Source of the DNA: SLRI01 sp964393275
Lineage (GTDB): Bacteria > Pseudomonadota > Alphaproteobacteria > Geminicoccales > Geminicoccaceae
Length of the DNA: 64,000 nt
NCBI GenBank assembly: GCA_964393275.1
Contig: CAYMTA010000010.1
Coordinates: forward strand, 54,640 to 118,639
Direction of reading: 5' to 3'
Below, in pieces: positions 48,793-56,816 of the stretch (positions are counted from its first letter, which is position 1; the number at the start of each line of letters is the position of its first letter). The position numbers and the translations under genes are program-made. Below the pieces are notes generated by a model, which was not told where the DNA came from, made no database searches, and was given only the letters and a program-made list of their open reading frames with translations.

Positions 48793-48936
48793 GTTGCATC
48801 GGCTGCAACATCCCGGGGTTTTTGTTGCATCCGATGCAACAACCCGAGGCCGCCTGTTGCACGGGACGCAACAACCCGAGCCCTTTTGTTGCATCGGATG
48901 CAACAACCCGAGCGCTGGTGTTGCATGAGATGCAAC
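48793..48936. repeat. array B: five 17-bp palindromes at 31-32 bp spacing
   Basis: Each unit is GTTGCAT-NNN-ATGCAAC or a close variant, at 48793, 48824, 48856, 48888 and 48920, with periods of 31, 32, 32 and 32 bp (three DNA turns). The three central bases vary, while the arms are kept; the third copy departs in both arms. Spacers 2-4 are exactly 15 bp and all begin AACCCGAG. Each unit can form a 5-7 bp hairpin in RNA. Fits either phased operators or a chain of RNA stem-loops. Confidence 0.8.
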
Positions 48937-49163
48937 AGCGGGGGTGGCGGGGAGGGCGGCCGTCGGTTCCGCGGGTGACCGCCGGGCGCGTGCTCGGGAA
49001 GGCGCGAGCGTCGCGATGGGGGCGAGTGAAGATGGTTAAAAACGAAGGTGTTCCGCAGACTCCCAAACTGCATGACGTAGACGGTTCCGTGCGCCTCTCA
49101 GAACAAAAATGCGCCCAACTCTGCCAAACCACAGGGAACGCTGACCTCACGCAAAGGATTCGT
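48937..49163. other. gap between repeat array and deaminase gene
   Basis: About 230 bp in which composition shifts from GC-rich to AT-richer toward the deaminase gene, marking the likely left edge of transferred DNA near 49030. No gene is credible. Confidence 0.45.
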
Positions 49164-50690
49164 CTAGTTTGGACCCTCGCCCTTACCAATCTTCCCTGCT
49201 AAGTATTTGATCGATGCTAGCTCATTCTGTAAATAGGTGGGGAAATGATTCTCACATATCGGTATTGGTTCTCCTAATCTCCACTTTATGGCTTTCCCTT
49301 TTTTTGTTTTCCGTCGTCCATGAGAAAAAAAGTTTGTAAATCGGATGGGGGAAACTCCACTAAATCTTTGAAATTCGACGACTTTATTCGTTTGCGTTTC
49401 ACGACCTTCAATTTTTATTGCTTCTGGATATTGCTCAAGTGCTTGACTTTTTGAATACGGCTCGACAAAAACGACACGCCCGATCCCCGCAGCAATGACA
49501 TGTCGGGCACAGACATGACATGGAAAGGTGGTACAGTATAAAGTTGCATCTTCGGTCGATCTGCCACTCTTAGCCGCTTGCGTTAATGCATTCATCTCCG
49601 CATGAACAACTCGCCCAAATTCCAATAAATCATTTATCTGAGCTTCTTCGATATTTATTTCGTTGTTTTCCAAAATATACTCAAGAATCTCAGCAGGATT
49701 CATTTTTTGATATGTGTCTTTCATAGTTGGTTTGATGATTCTCAGCAAATCTTGTATAAGCCTATTTTTGTGATCTACGTTTGGATCTGAATCAAGAGTA
49801 TGATCTCTAAAATCTTCTTTATCACCATCCCAATATACACCACCTCCCGCTCTAGGTACTTCGTTACAGCCATACGACACGATCTCATTGCTTTTATTTA
49901 CGATGACAGCACCGACCTGTCTAGACAGATCGGCGGATTGGAGCGCTACATTACTAGCAATATTCATAAAAAATTCATCTGGGCGCGGAGAAATAAATGA
50001 CTTCCCGAATATCAAATCGACGGCACGCTCTATTCCTTGTTCGAATTCTGCAAAACTTGATCCTTCGACGAAAAAGTCCGCCTTAGAAAAGGCCAATCTT
50101 AGGCGCTGACCAAATTTATTGTCCTCCTCTTCTTCATCACGGTTTATCAACTGAAGAGCCTGCGGCTCATAAGATGTACGACTTTTCCGAGACGAATCGT
50201 CCTTCCTAATTTTTTCTGATAGGTATTGGACTCTAGCTCTAAGAGGAGACGTTATCGCAAAAACAAAAAGATGTGATCCATAATTTCTTCTCAATATTTC
50301 GATTTCCTCAGGCCTTTTCAACTGATTAATAATGTAGCATGTATTCTCTAAATACGGTTGCTCAAAATGGGTTAGCTCTGCTTGTCTAAAACGAAAAATC
50401 TTTGAGATAGCTGCAAGAGCCAATATGCCTGGAAGATCAAAGTTATTGCGTATTTCGTTTCCAACGGTCATTGCACTCATGTAACGATTGTAGGTCGAAC
50501 TTTCGTCGACAAAAGTTGTTGTGGCAAATTGGTCGAAGGTGGAAGAGACGCGAACGTCTTTTGTGGTATAGTTAAAGATACTTAGTTTTTTTTCAAAAAC
50601 TTTCGTTGCGACCGATAGATCGACGCCAATAGGCGCAACAAGTGCAAAGAAGAGTTCTGGCTTAGGAAGCGGGGGCAGAACATCTGACAT
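49164..50690 (-). CDS. AvcD-like anti-phage cytosine-nucleotide deaminase
   Basis: 508-residue protein. The N-terminal half is a P-loop-kinase-like domain with an altered loop (APIGVDLSVATKVFEKKL in place of GxxxxGKS/T), as in the AvcD/dCTP-deaminase defence family. The C-terminal half is a dCMP-deaminase fold with zinc residues H363-A-E365 and P390-C391-X2-C394 (PCHVC), so the active site is complete. Such enzymes destroy dCTP/dCMP during phage infection and starve phage DNA synthesis. In Vibrio the enzyme is held inactive by the AvcI RNA. The gene is about 43% G+C against about 70% around it, with A/T-ending codons, so it is recently transferred. GGAG lies 8 nt before ATG 50690. Confidence 0.88.
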   Translation of the reverse strand: MSDVLPPLPKPELFFALVAPIGVDLSVATKVFEKKLSIFNYTTKDVRVSSTFDQFATTTFVDESSTYNRYMSAMTVGNEIRNNFDLPGILALAAISKIFRFRQAELTHFEQPYLENTCYIINQLKRPEEIEILRRNYGSHLFVFAITSPLRARVQYLSEKIRKDDSSRKSRTSYEPQALQLINRDEEEEDNKFGQRLRLAFSKADFFVEGSSFAEFEQGIERAVDLIFGKSFISPRPDEFFMNIASNVALQSADLSRQVGAVIVNKSNEIVSYGCNEVPRAGGGVYWDGDKEDFRDHTLDSDPNVDHKNRLIQDLLRIIKPTMKDTYQKMNPAEILEYILENNEINIEEAQINDLLEFGRVVHAEMNALTQAAKSGRSTEDATLYCTTFPCHVCARHVIAAGIGRVVFVEPYSKSQALEQYPEAIKIEGRETQTNKVVEFQRFSGVSPIRFTNFFSHGRRKTKKGKAIKWRLGEPIPICENHFPTYLQNELASIKYLAGKIGKGEGPN

Positions 50691-50864
50691 TATCCGAACT
50701 CCGCTCGGTGCGCTCTATGGTACGTTATCGGCTGCAATGGCACTAGGATACCGGCCGTGTGAAATTGCAACAGTGTGATGCCCTCGATTCACTCCGACGA
50801 AAAGTCAAGAATTGTTTAGATTTTTTTTTCGTATACGACGTTGCCAAACAGTGGGAGTTTCGGG

Positions 50865-51062
50865 ATGTCAAGCGATTCTCGTCCGATTGATCCGTGGCTT
50901 GAGCGCGTCATCCTAGAGGTGGAGAAAGAGATAAGGAAGTGGTCTCCGGCTCTTCAGCACGCGCTCCCATCCAATAGGCGCGCGGATGGTTCGGGAGTGT
51001 CCAAGGATCGCGAGCCTTATTCTGAAAAGAGGCTCGAAAAGCGTGACGGTGTCCGCGCTTAG
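50865..51062 (+). CDS. small hypothetical protein divergent from the deaminase gene
   Basis: 65-residue, strongly charged ORF (MSSDSRPIDPWLERVILEVEKE ... KRDGVRA truncated here). GGGAG stands exactly 7 nt before ATG 50865, a good initiation site, and composition is intermediate between the deaminase gene and the host. No domain is recognised. It may be an accessory part of the defence cassette or a fragment of something larger. The 174-bp gap to the deaminase start carries an unusual run of nine T at 50821-50829. Confidence 0.4.
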   Translation: MSSDSRPIDPWLERVILEVEKEIRKWSPALQHALPSNRRADGSGVSKDREPYSEKRLEKRDGVRA

Positions 51063-51180
51063 GAGGGTCTGAGAACGGGTCGAATAGATTCAACTGGTCA
51101 CTAGAAACCCAAAACCAGACCCGAAAAAAAGGCTTCGTGGGGTGCGAACGGCGTCCGCAACCCAATCCTGCCCCTCCTTA

Positions 51181-51445
51181 CGGTACCAGCTCGCTCGGCG
51201 CCCCCCGACAGTCCATCTCGAAGTTAGCCCTACCATCGGCGGGCGATGGTAGCGCCACTTCAATCCATGCGCCGCCGCCCCCGCCCGACGATCTCCTCGG
51301 CAAAAAGCAAAAAAAGATCGAAGACCGTGGAGGCTTGGTCCGCCGTCGCGTCGGGCGAGGCGAAGCCGGTGGCGGCGAGGCGGCACTCTATCACGGCGAG
51401 GACGAAGCGGGCCTTCTTGAGTGGAACCTCGGGGCTCGTCTCCAG
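51181..51445 (-). pseudogene. decayed partial copy of the hypothetical gene at 53.5-54.3 kb
   Basis: About 260 bp align with the 3' third of the intact gene at 53527-54273 at roughly three-quarters identity. Both encode KARFVLA...VFDLF...AEEIVGRG. In the copy a base is missing after the GRG codons (GCCGCCGCCCCCGCCC versus GCCGCCGCACCCCGTCC), which shifts AAHGLKWRYHRPP to another frame, and a second deletion lies near 51225. It stands on the far side of kup. Confidence 0.72.
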
Positions 51446-51554
51446 GAAATGAAGTGTCCGGCGGATTCCAGCTCGCGATGTGGGCGTCGAGCCCATGGGC
51501 CAGGTTCAATGGCTCCGAAGGCAAGGGAGAAGCCCGATGCGCGCCGCCCACCCG

Positions 51555-53453
51555 TCACATCTCTATTCGCTTGCCAATGACGATTGTTCGCTCGGGGGGG
51601 AAGTTGTAGGAGTCGGCGACGCGGCCGGCGTTGCGCCAGAGGAAGGCGAAGATGCTGATCTGCAGGGCTTGCGGGAGCGATCGCGGTTTGGTCGGCTCGA
51701 TGTCTTCGAGGCCGATGAAGTAGGTCAGGGTGTCGGGGTCGATGTCGAGGCCGAGCACGCCGCAGAGCTTGAGCGCCACCGGGACGTTCGGGGTCTGCAT
51801 GAAGCCGTAGTGGAGGATGATGCGGTGCGTGTTGCTTTCGAGCCTCGACATCTCGATTCGCTCGGCGCCTGGGACCCTGGGCACGTCCTCGATCCGCACC
51901 GTCAGGAAGATGCGTCTTTCGTGCAGGACCGGCACGTGCTCCATGATCTGGACCAGGGCGGAGGGGGTGGTCTCGGGCAGGGCGGTCGGGTAGACGGCGG
52001 TGCCCGGGATGATGGTCGGCGGCGATTTCTTGATTCGGTCGAGGAACTCGTCGACCATTTGGCGGCCGTCGCGGGTCAGGGCGCGCAACTCCGCGGTGCC
52101 GTTTCGCCAGATCGCCATGATGGCGAAGATCAGGGCGGCGATCAGGACGGGATACCAGCCGCCATCGAGGAACTTCAGCGAGTTGGCGGCGAGGAAGGCG
52201 AGGTCGACGACGAGGAAGGCGATCGCGAGCGCCCCGGCGAGCCGGGGATGCCAGCCGAAGCGCTTGGCCACGAAGAAGGCTAGGCAGGTGGTGATGACCA
52301 TGTCCGCCGAGACGGCGAGGCCGTAGGCGGCACCCAGGTTGTCCGAGGTGCGGAAGCCCAGGACCAGCGCTATCGTCGCGATCATCAGGATCCAGTTCAC
52401 GGCCGGGATGTAGATCTGGCCGATGTGGTGGCGGTCGGTCTGGATGATGTCGACGCGCGGCAGCTGGCCGAGCTGCACGGCCTGGCGGGTGAGGGAGAAG
52501 ACGCCCGAGATGACGGCCTGGGACGCGATGATGGTGGCGACGGTCGCCATGGCCACGAGCGGATAGTGGCCCCAGCCCGGTGCGAGCAGGTAGAACGGGT
52601 GGTCCGCCTTGAACGGGTCGGCGAGGACCAGCGCACCCTGGCCGAAATAGTTCAGGACCAAGGCCGGCAAGGCCACGAGGAACCAGGCGAGGCGGATGGG
52701 GGCGCGGCCGAAATGGCCCATGTCGGCGTAGAGCGCCTCCGCACCCGTGACGGCGAGGAAGACGGTGCCGAGCACGGCGATCCCGAGCATCCCGCTGTCG
52801 AGCAGGAAGCGGATTCCGTAAGTCGGCAGCAGGGCCTCGAGGACGCGCGGGTCCTCGAGGATGCCGCCGATGCCGAGGAGCGCCAGCACCACGAACCAGG
52901 CCAGCATGACGGGGCCGAACAGGGCGCCGATCCGGGCGGTGCCGCGTTTCTGGACGGAGAAGAGGGCCAGCAGGATGCCGATGGTGATCGGCAGGACGAA
53001 GGGGCCGAAGGCGGCGTTCTCCACCTGCAGGCCCTCGACCGCGCTCAGCACCGAGATGGCCGGCGTGATGGTGCCGTCGCCGAAGAGGAGGGCGGCGCCG
53101 AACAGGCCCATGACCATCAGGATGTGGGGCCGGGACCCGGCTGCCGCGTTCCACGGGTTGAGGAGGGCGACCAGGGCGATGATGCCGCCCTCGCCGTGGT
53201 TGTCGGCCTTCAGCACGAAGAGCAGGTACTTGATGGAGACGACGATGATCAGGGACCAGAGGATCAGCGACAGGATGCCGAGCACGTTCTCCGGGCTCGC
53301 GACGATGCCGGTGTTGTCGCTGAAGCACTGCTTGAAGGCGTAGAGCGGGCTGGTGCCGATGTCGCCGTAGACGACGCCAAGCGCGGCCAGGGACAGGAGG
53401 GACAGCGGGCGGCCTCGCCCGTTCCCGTCGGCGGCCTCGCTGGTGTCGCTGAT
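51555..53453 (-). CDS. kup: Kup family potassium transporter, probable ATC start
   Basis: 632-residue low-affinity K+ uptake protein of the inner membrane, 12 hydrophobic segments plus a soluble C-terminal domain. Family marks: LGVVYGDIGTSPLYAFKQCF, NHGEGGIIAL, FGDGTITPAISVLSA, VTGAEALYADMGHFG and the C-terminal SRLESNTHRIILHYGFM. The first ATG in frame (53285) would remove the whole first helix with GDIGTSPLYA. Upstream the frame has no ATG, GTG or TTG before a TAA, but GGAG (53461-53464), a 7-nt gap and ATC at 53453 give the usual N terminus. AUC initiation is inferred. Confidence 0.93.
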   Translation of the reverse strand: MSDTSEAADGNGRGRPLSLLSLAALGVVYGDIGTSPLYAFKQCFSDNTGIVASPENVLGILSLILWSLIIVVSIKYLLFVLKADNHGEGGIIALVALLNPWNAAAGSRPHILMVMGLFGAALLFGDGTITPAISVLSAVEGLQVENAAFGPFVLPITIGILLALFSVQKRGTARIGALFGPVMLAWFVVLALLGIGGILEDPRVLEALLPTYGIRFLLDSGMLGIAVLGTVFLAVTGAEALYADMGHFGRAPIRLAWFLVALPALVLNYFGQGALVLADPFKADHPFYLLAPGWGHYPLVAMATVATIIASQAVISGVFSLTRQAVQLGQLPRVDIIQTDRHHIGQIYIPAVNWILMIATIALVLGFRTSDNLGAAYGLAVSADMVITTCLAFFVAKRFGWHPRLAGALAIAFLVVDLAFLAANSLKFLDGGWYPVLIAALIFAIMAIWRNGTAELRALTRDGRQMVDEFLDRIKKSPPTIIPGTAVYPTALPETTPSALVQIMEHVPVLHERRIFLTVRIEDVPRVPGAERIEMSRLESNTHRIILHYGFMQTPNVPVALKLCGVLGLDIDPDTLTYFIGLEDIEPTKPRSLPQALQISIFAFLWRNAGRVADSYNFPPERTIVIGKRIEM

Positions 53454-53526
53454 CGCCTGTCTCCGCCGTGCGGTGGGAAGGACGGCACGAGCTTATCGTC
53501 GGATCGCCGGCCCGATCAACCTGCGG

Positions 53527-54273
53527 CTAGACCACGAGCTCGCTGGCAACGCCCCGGCAGTCCATCTCGAAGTCCAGCCCGGCCACCGGCGGGCGGTGGT
53601 AGTGCCAGGTCAGCCCGTGCGCCGCCGCACCCCGTCCGACGATCTCCTCGGCGAGGAACGGGAAGAGGTCGAAGACCGTGTAGGCCTGGGTCGCCGTGGT
53701 GTCGGGCCAGGCGAGGCCGAGGGCGGCCATGCGGCGCTCCATCTCGGCGAGGACGAAGCGGGCCTTCTCGCGGAGGCCATCGGGGCTGGTGTCGTTCGGG
53801 CGGACGATGTGGTCCCGGTAGCTGCCCTTGCCCTCGGGCACCTCGCCGCTGCCGGAGACGACGAAGCTCGGGGCCTTGGACAGCGCCTCGGTGGTGAAGC
53901 AGAAGGCGTGGAAGGAGGGGGTTTCGGGCGGGTCGATCTCGGGGCAGAGATTGCTCCTCGCCACCGGGTTGGCGCCGTTCTGGACGATGCCCCAGCTTTC
54001 GAGCCGCGCCACGTAGGAGGCGTTGAAGTCGCGAAAGCCCGATTCGGTGAAGGGGGCGGGGGAGCGGAGCTCGCAGGCGCAGAAGGCGGCAAGCGGCCGG
54101 CCGGCCTTCTCGATGATCTCGGCGGCACGGGCGAATCCGGCCTCCAGCGGCAGCGGCCGGCGGAAGCGGACCCGGACGATGTCGCAGCCGGGTAGCGCCG
54201 CGACGCCGCCCGAATACTGGCTCACCCCCGGCAGATAGCGATAGCCGCCGGCCTCGAACACCACGCCTGACAC
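53527..54273 (-). CDS. conserved hypothetical protein (intact parent of the nearby pseudogene)
   Basis: 248-residue soluble protein, not assigned to a characterised family. Residues include VSGVVFEAGGYRYLPGVSQY at the start, CELRSPAPFTESGFRDFN, NPVARSNLCPEIDPPE and the C-terminal block TVFDLFPFLAEEIVGRG. Some resemblance to YjgF/Rid-type deaminase relatives is possible but weak. GTG at 54273 is preceded by GAAGGG. A decayed duplicate of its 3' part lies at 51181-51445. It follows the Tag-like gene on the same strand. Confidence 0.75.
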   Translation of the reverse strand: MSGVVFEAGGYRYLPGVSQYSGGVAALPGCDIVRVRFRRPLPLEAGFARAAEIIEKAGRPLAAFCACELRSPAPFTESGFRDFNASYVARLESWGIVQNGANPVARSNLCPEIDPPETPSFHAFCFTTEALSKAPSFVVSGSGEVPEGKGSYRDHIVRPNDTSPDGLREKARFVLAEMERRMAALGLAWPDTTATQAYTVFDLFPFLAEEIVGRGAAAHGLTWHYHRPPVAGLDFEMDCRGVASELVV

Positions 54274-54349
54274 CGTCTCTCGCCCTTCCTCGATGGAGTT
54301 GCAGCCACCTTGCCCATGCCGGGCTCGGGCGCAAGCGTCCCGATGGCCC

Positions 54350-55021
54350 TCAATCGACCGAGAGGGCCAGGATCTGCGAGAGCTGGCAGAGCGGGCGGCC
54401 GGTCTCCTCGTGCCAGCGGTTGAAGACGGCCTGCACCGCCGCGCGGTCGGCTCTGGTCCGGGGCGGGCTTTCGGTCGCCTGCCAATGGACGAGGCCGCGC
54501 TCGACCGACGTGGTCGGGACGAAGGTGTCCTTGCCGGCCATGCGGAGGTAGGCGGGGGCCGAGCGGCCGCCGAGGTGCTGCATGCGCTTCTCGAGCTCGG
54601 CCCAGAGCCCGGTGACGTCGGCCGTCGGCCAGGCCGCCAGCCAATGGGCGAAGCTGCCGTGCTCGCTGGCGATCGCCAGCAGCGATGCGGCATTGGCGCG
54701 GATGGCCCGAAGCTTGCCCATGTGGCGGATCAGGCGGCGGTCCTGGAGCATGGCCTCCAGGTCCTCGTCGTGCAGCGCCGCCACGCGGGCCGGGTCGAAG
54801 CCCGAAAAAACCTCCTCGAAGGCCGGCCATTTCCGGTCGACCAGCTCGTGCCTGAGGCCGGCCCGGAAGATGCGCAGCGACATGAGGGAGAGATGGCGGT
54901 CGTCGCCGGTGGCCTCGAGCTCGGCCACGGTCTTGGGCACGGTGAGGCGGGCGGCCAGCGCCGCCCTACCGTGGCGCAGGAGAGCAGCTTCCTCGATGAC
55001 CTGGAAGGTGACGGGGCTCAT
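54350..55021 (-). CDS. DNA-3-methyladenine glycosylase I-like protein
   Basis: 223-residue helix-hairpin-helix protein of the Tag superfamily. The central part (FEEVFSGFDPARVAALHDEDLEAMLQDRRLIRHMGKLRAIRANA) matches Tag closely. It lacks the N-terminal CxW and C-terminal His-Cys zinc ligands of E. coli Tag, so substrate range may differ. It would excise alkylated bases from DNA. ATG at 55021 overlaps the stop of the aldo/keto reductase gene by 4 bp. Confidence 0.82.
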   Translation of the reverse strand: MSPVTFQVIEEAALLRHGRAALAARLTVPKTVAELEATGDDRHLSLMSLRIFRAGLRHELVDRKWPAFEEVFSGFDPARVAALHDEDLEAMLQDRRLIRHMGKLRAIRANAASLLAIASEHGSFAHWLAAWPTADVTGLWAELEKRMQHLGGRSAPAYLRMAGKDTFVPTTSVERGLVHWQATESPPRTRADRAAVQAVFNRWHEETGRPLCQLSQILALSVD

Positions 55022-55842
55022 GCGTCCCATTCGGGGGCGTAGGCGCCGTTGACCAGCCGGCCCCTGGGCGAGCCCAAGGCGCTGATCCGGCGCATCTCGT
55101 CGTCCGTCAGCGCGAAGTCGAAGACGGCGAGGTTCTCGGCGATCCGGGCCTCGTTCGAGCTTCGGGGAATGGCGACGACGTTCTTCTGCTGGACCAGCCA
55201 GCGCAGCGTCACCTGGGTCGCGGTCCGGCCGTGCGCGTCCGCGATCTCGCTGATCACAGGGTCGCCCAGGACCTTGCCGCGGGCGATCGGGCAATAGGCG
55301 GTGAGCGCCATGCCGTGCGCGCGGAGCGCCTTCAGCACCTTTTCCTGGCTGAGGAAGGGGTGGTACTCGACCTGGTTGGTGACGAGCGGTGCGGCGCTCA
55401 GGTCGACCGCCTCCTCGACCAGGGCGGCGGTGAAGTTGCTGACGCCGATATGCTTGGCCTCGCCGGCCTCGCGGATGGCGTTCAGGGCGCCGATGGTCTC
55501 GGCGAGCGGCACGTCCTTCGCCGGCCAGTGCAGCAGGAGGAGATCGACGGATTCGACGCCCAGGAGCTTCAGCCGCTCGCCGGCGGCACGGCGGAGGTCG
55601 TCGGCACGGAACAGGTCCGGCCAGATCTTGGTGGTGAGGAAGATCGCGTCGCGCGTCACGCCCGAGGCCCGGATGCCGGCTCCGACCTCCTTCTCGTTGC
55701 CATACATCTGGGCGGTGTCGACATGCCGGTAGCCCGTGCCGATGGCGTGCTCGACCAGCGCCTGCACCCGATCTTTTGGCAAATCCCAGGTGCCGAAGCC
55801 GATGGCCGGCATCCTCGCCCCGTTCGCCTCGACGATGATCAT
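55018..55842 (-). CDS. aldo/keto reductase
   Basis: 274-residue cytosolic NADPH oxidoreductase, TIM barrel. Catalytic tetrad regions are present: GYRHVDTAQMYGNE (Asp and Tyr), LTTKIW (Lys) and LLLLHWP (His). Cofactor region IPRSSNEARIAENL near the C terminus. Close to the 2,5-diketo-gluconate reductase/methylglyoxal reductase group. AAGGAG at 6 nt before ATG 55842. Coupled to the Tag-like gene. Confidence 0.92.
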   Translation of the reverse strand: MIIVEANGARMPAIGFGTWDLPKDRVQALVEHAIGTGYRHVDTAQMYGNEKEVGAGIRASGVTRDAIFLTTKIWPDLFRADDLRRAAGERLKLLGVESVDLLLLHWPAKDVPLAETIGALNAIREAGEAKHIGVSNFTAALVEEAVDLSAAPLVTNQVEYHPFLSQEKVLKALRAHGMALTAYCPIARGKVLGDPVISEIADAHGRTATQVTLRWLVQQKNVVAIPRSSNEARIAENLAVFDFALTDDEMRRISALGSPRGRLVNGAYAPEWDA

Positions 55843-55936
55843 GCGCGCTCCTTCGATTTTTTTGCCCCGCTCTCGTCTGGGCGACCGAGCCGTCCTATAA
55901 CCCGCGGCAACCAGCACCCCAAGCCCGGACCGAACG

Positions 55937-56728
55937 ATGCCCGAGATCGACCCCGACCTGCGGCTCGCCGCCGCCGCAGCCGTCGCCCGCGAGGCCGGCA
56001 GCCTCGCCCGGCGCTACTACCTCGTCCGCGACACCCTCGAGATCGAGAGCAAGGGTGCCCAGGATCTGGTGAGCCAGGCCGACCGCGAGGTCGAGACCCT
56101 GATCCGCAAGCGGCTCGCCGGACTCTTCCCCGAGGACGGCTTCGTCGGCGAGGAGCACGCGCATCAGCTCAAGGGCGATGCTGGCGGGCACTGGGTGATC
56201 GACCCGATCGACGGCACCTGGTGCTTCCTGAACGGCATCGGCTCCTGGTGCGTCAGCCTCGCCTACGAGCGCGCCGGAAGGATCCAGATCGGCGTCATCT
56301 ACGACCCCATGGCCGAGGAGCTGTTCGCCGCCCGGCGCGGCGGCGGGGCGACGCTGAACGGCGTGCCGCTCCGGGTCGCCAAGGCGGCCTCGCTCGGCGA
56401 CGGCACGGTCAGCCTCGGCTATTCGCTGCGCGTCCCCGTCGCCTCGATGCTGCCGCTGTTCAAGAAGCTGCTCGAATCGGGCGGCATGTACCAGCGGCAC
56501 GGCTCGGGTGCCTTGGGTCTCGCCTGGACGGCCGCGGGCCGGCTGATCGGCTATCTCGAGCCGCACATGAACAGCTGGGACTGCCTCGCCGGGCTGCTGC
56601 TGGTCGAGGAGGCAGGCGGCTTCACCAACGACTTCCTCGCCGATAACGGGCTGCTCGACGGCAATCCGGTGATCGCCGGGCCCAAGGGGCTCGCGGCCGA
56701 GTTCGCGCGGCTGACCGACCACTGGTGA
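55937..56728 (+). CDS. inositol monophosphatase family protein
   Basis: 263-residue Mg2+-dependent phosphatase. Metal-binding motifs VGEEHA, DPIDGTWCF and the C-terminal NSWDCLAGLLLVEEAGG are present. Within the family it lies closer to IMPase/SuhB-type than to CysQ; a separate cysQ gene is found at 61153. Substrate (inositol phosphate, histidinol phosphate or fructose bisphosphate) cannot be decided. Divergent from the aldo/keto reductase gene by about 95 bp. Confidence 0.9.
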   Translation: MPEIDPDLRLAAAAAVAREAGSLARRYYLVRDTLEIESKGAQDLVSQADREVETLIRKRLAGLFPEDGFVGEEHAHQLKGDAGGHWVIDPIDGTWCFLNGIGSWCVSLAYERAGRIQIGVIYDPMAEELFAARRGGGATLNGVPLRVAKAASLGDGTVSLGYSLRVPVASMLPLFKKLLESGGMYQRHGSGALGLAWTAAGRLIGYLEPHMNSWDCLAGLLLVEEAGGFTNDFLADNGLLDGNPVIAGPKGLAAEFARLTDHW

Positions 56729-56780
56729 GGTGCCAGCGTCGCTCGGTTGCCCGGGCATTTCGTGCTAGGCTTTCCTGATT

Positions 56781-56797
56781 CACGGCCCTGGGCCGTG
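56781..56797. repeat. perfect 17-bp inverted repeat ahead of the GYD gene
   Basis: CACGGCCC-T-GGGCCGTG. It lies 20 bp before the GYD start codon, just upstream of its AAGGGAGA ribosome site. It could be an operator or leader hairpin. Confidence 0.5.
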
Positions 56798-56816
56798 GGA
56801 TCAAGGGAGAACAGGC

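Noticed and set aside
48793..48936. CRISPR array
   Set aside because: Units are only 17 bp, palindromic and variable in the middle, and the 15-bp spacers share AACCCGAG, so they are not unique spacers. No cas gene is near.
48599..49189. Protein-coding gene through the repeat arrays on the minus strand
   Set aside because: Frames are open on the minus strand in all three phases, the 32- and 20-bp periods do not keep one frame, and no start with a ribosome site is seen.
50691..50864. A defined AvcI-like RNA upstream of the deaminase gene
   Set aside because: The location fits the Vibrio arrangement, but I could not identify a promoter with good spacing or a stable terminator on the minus strand, so no RNA feature was called.
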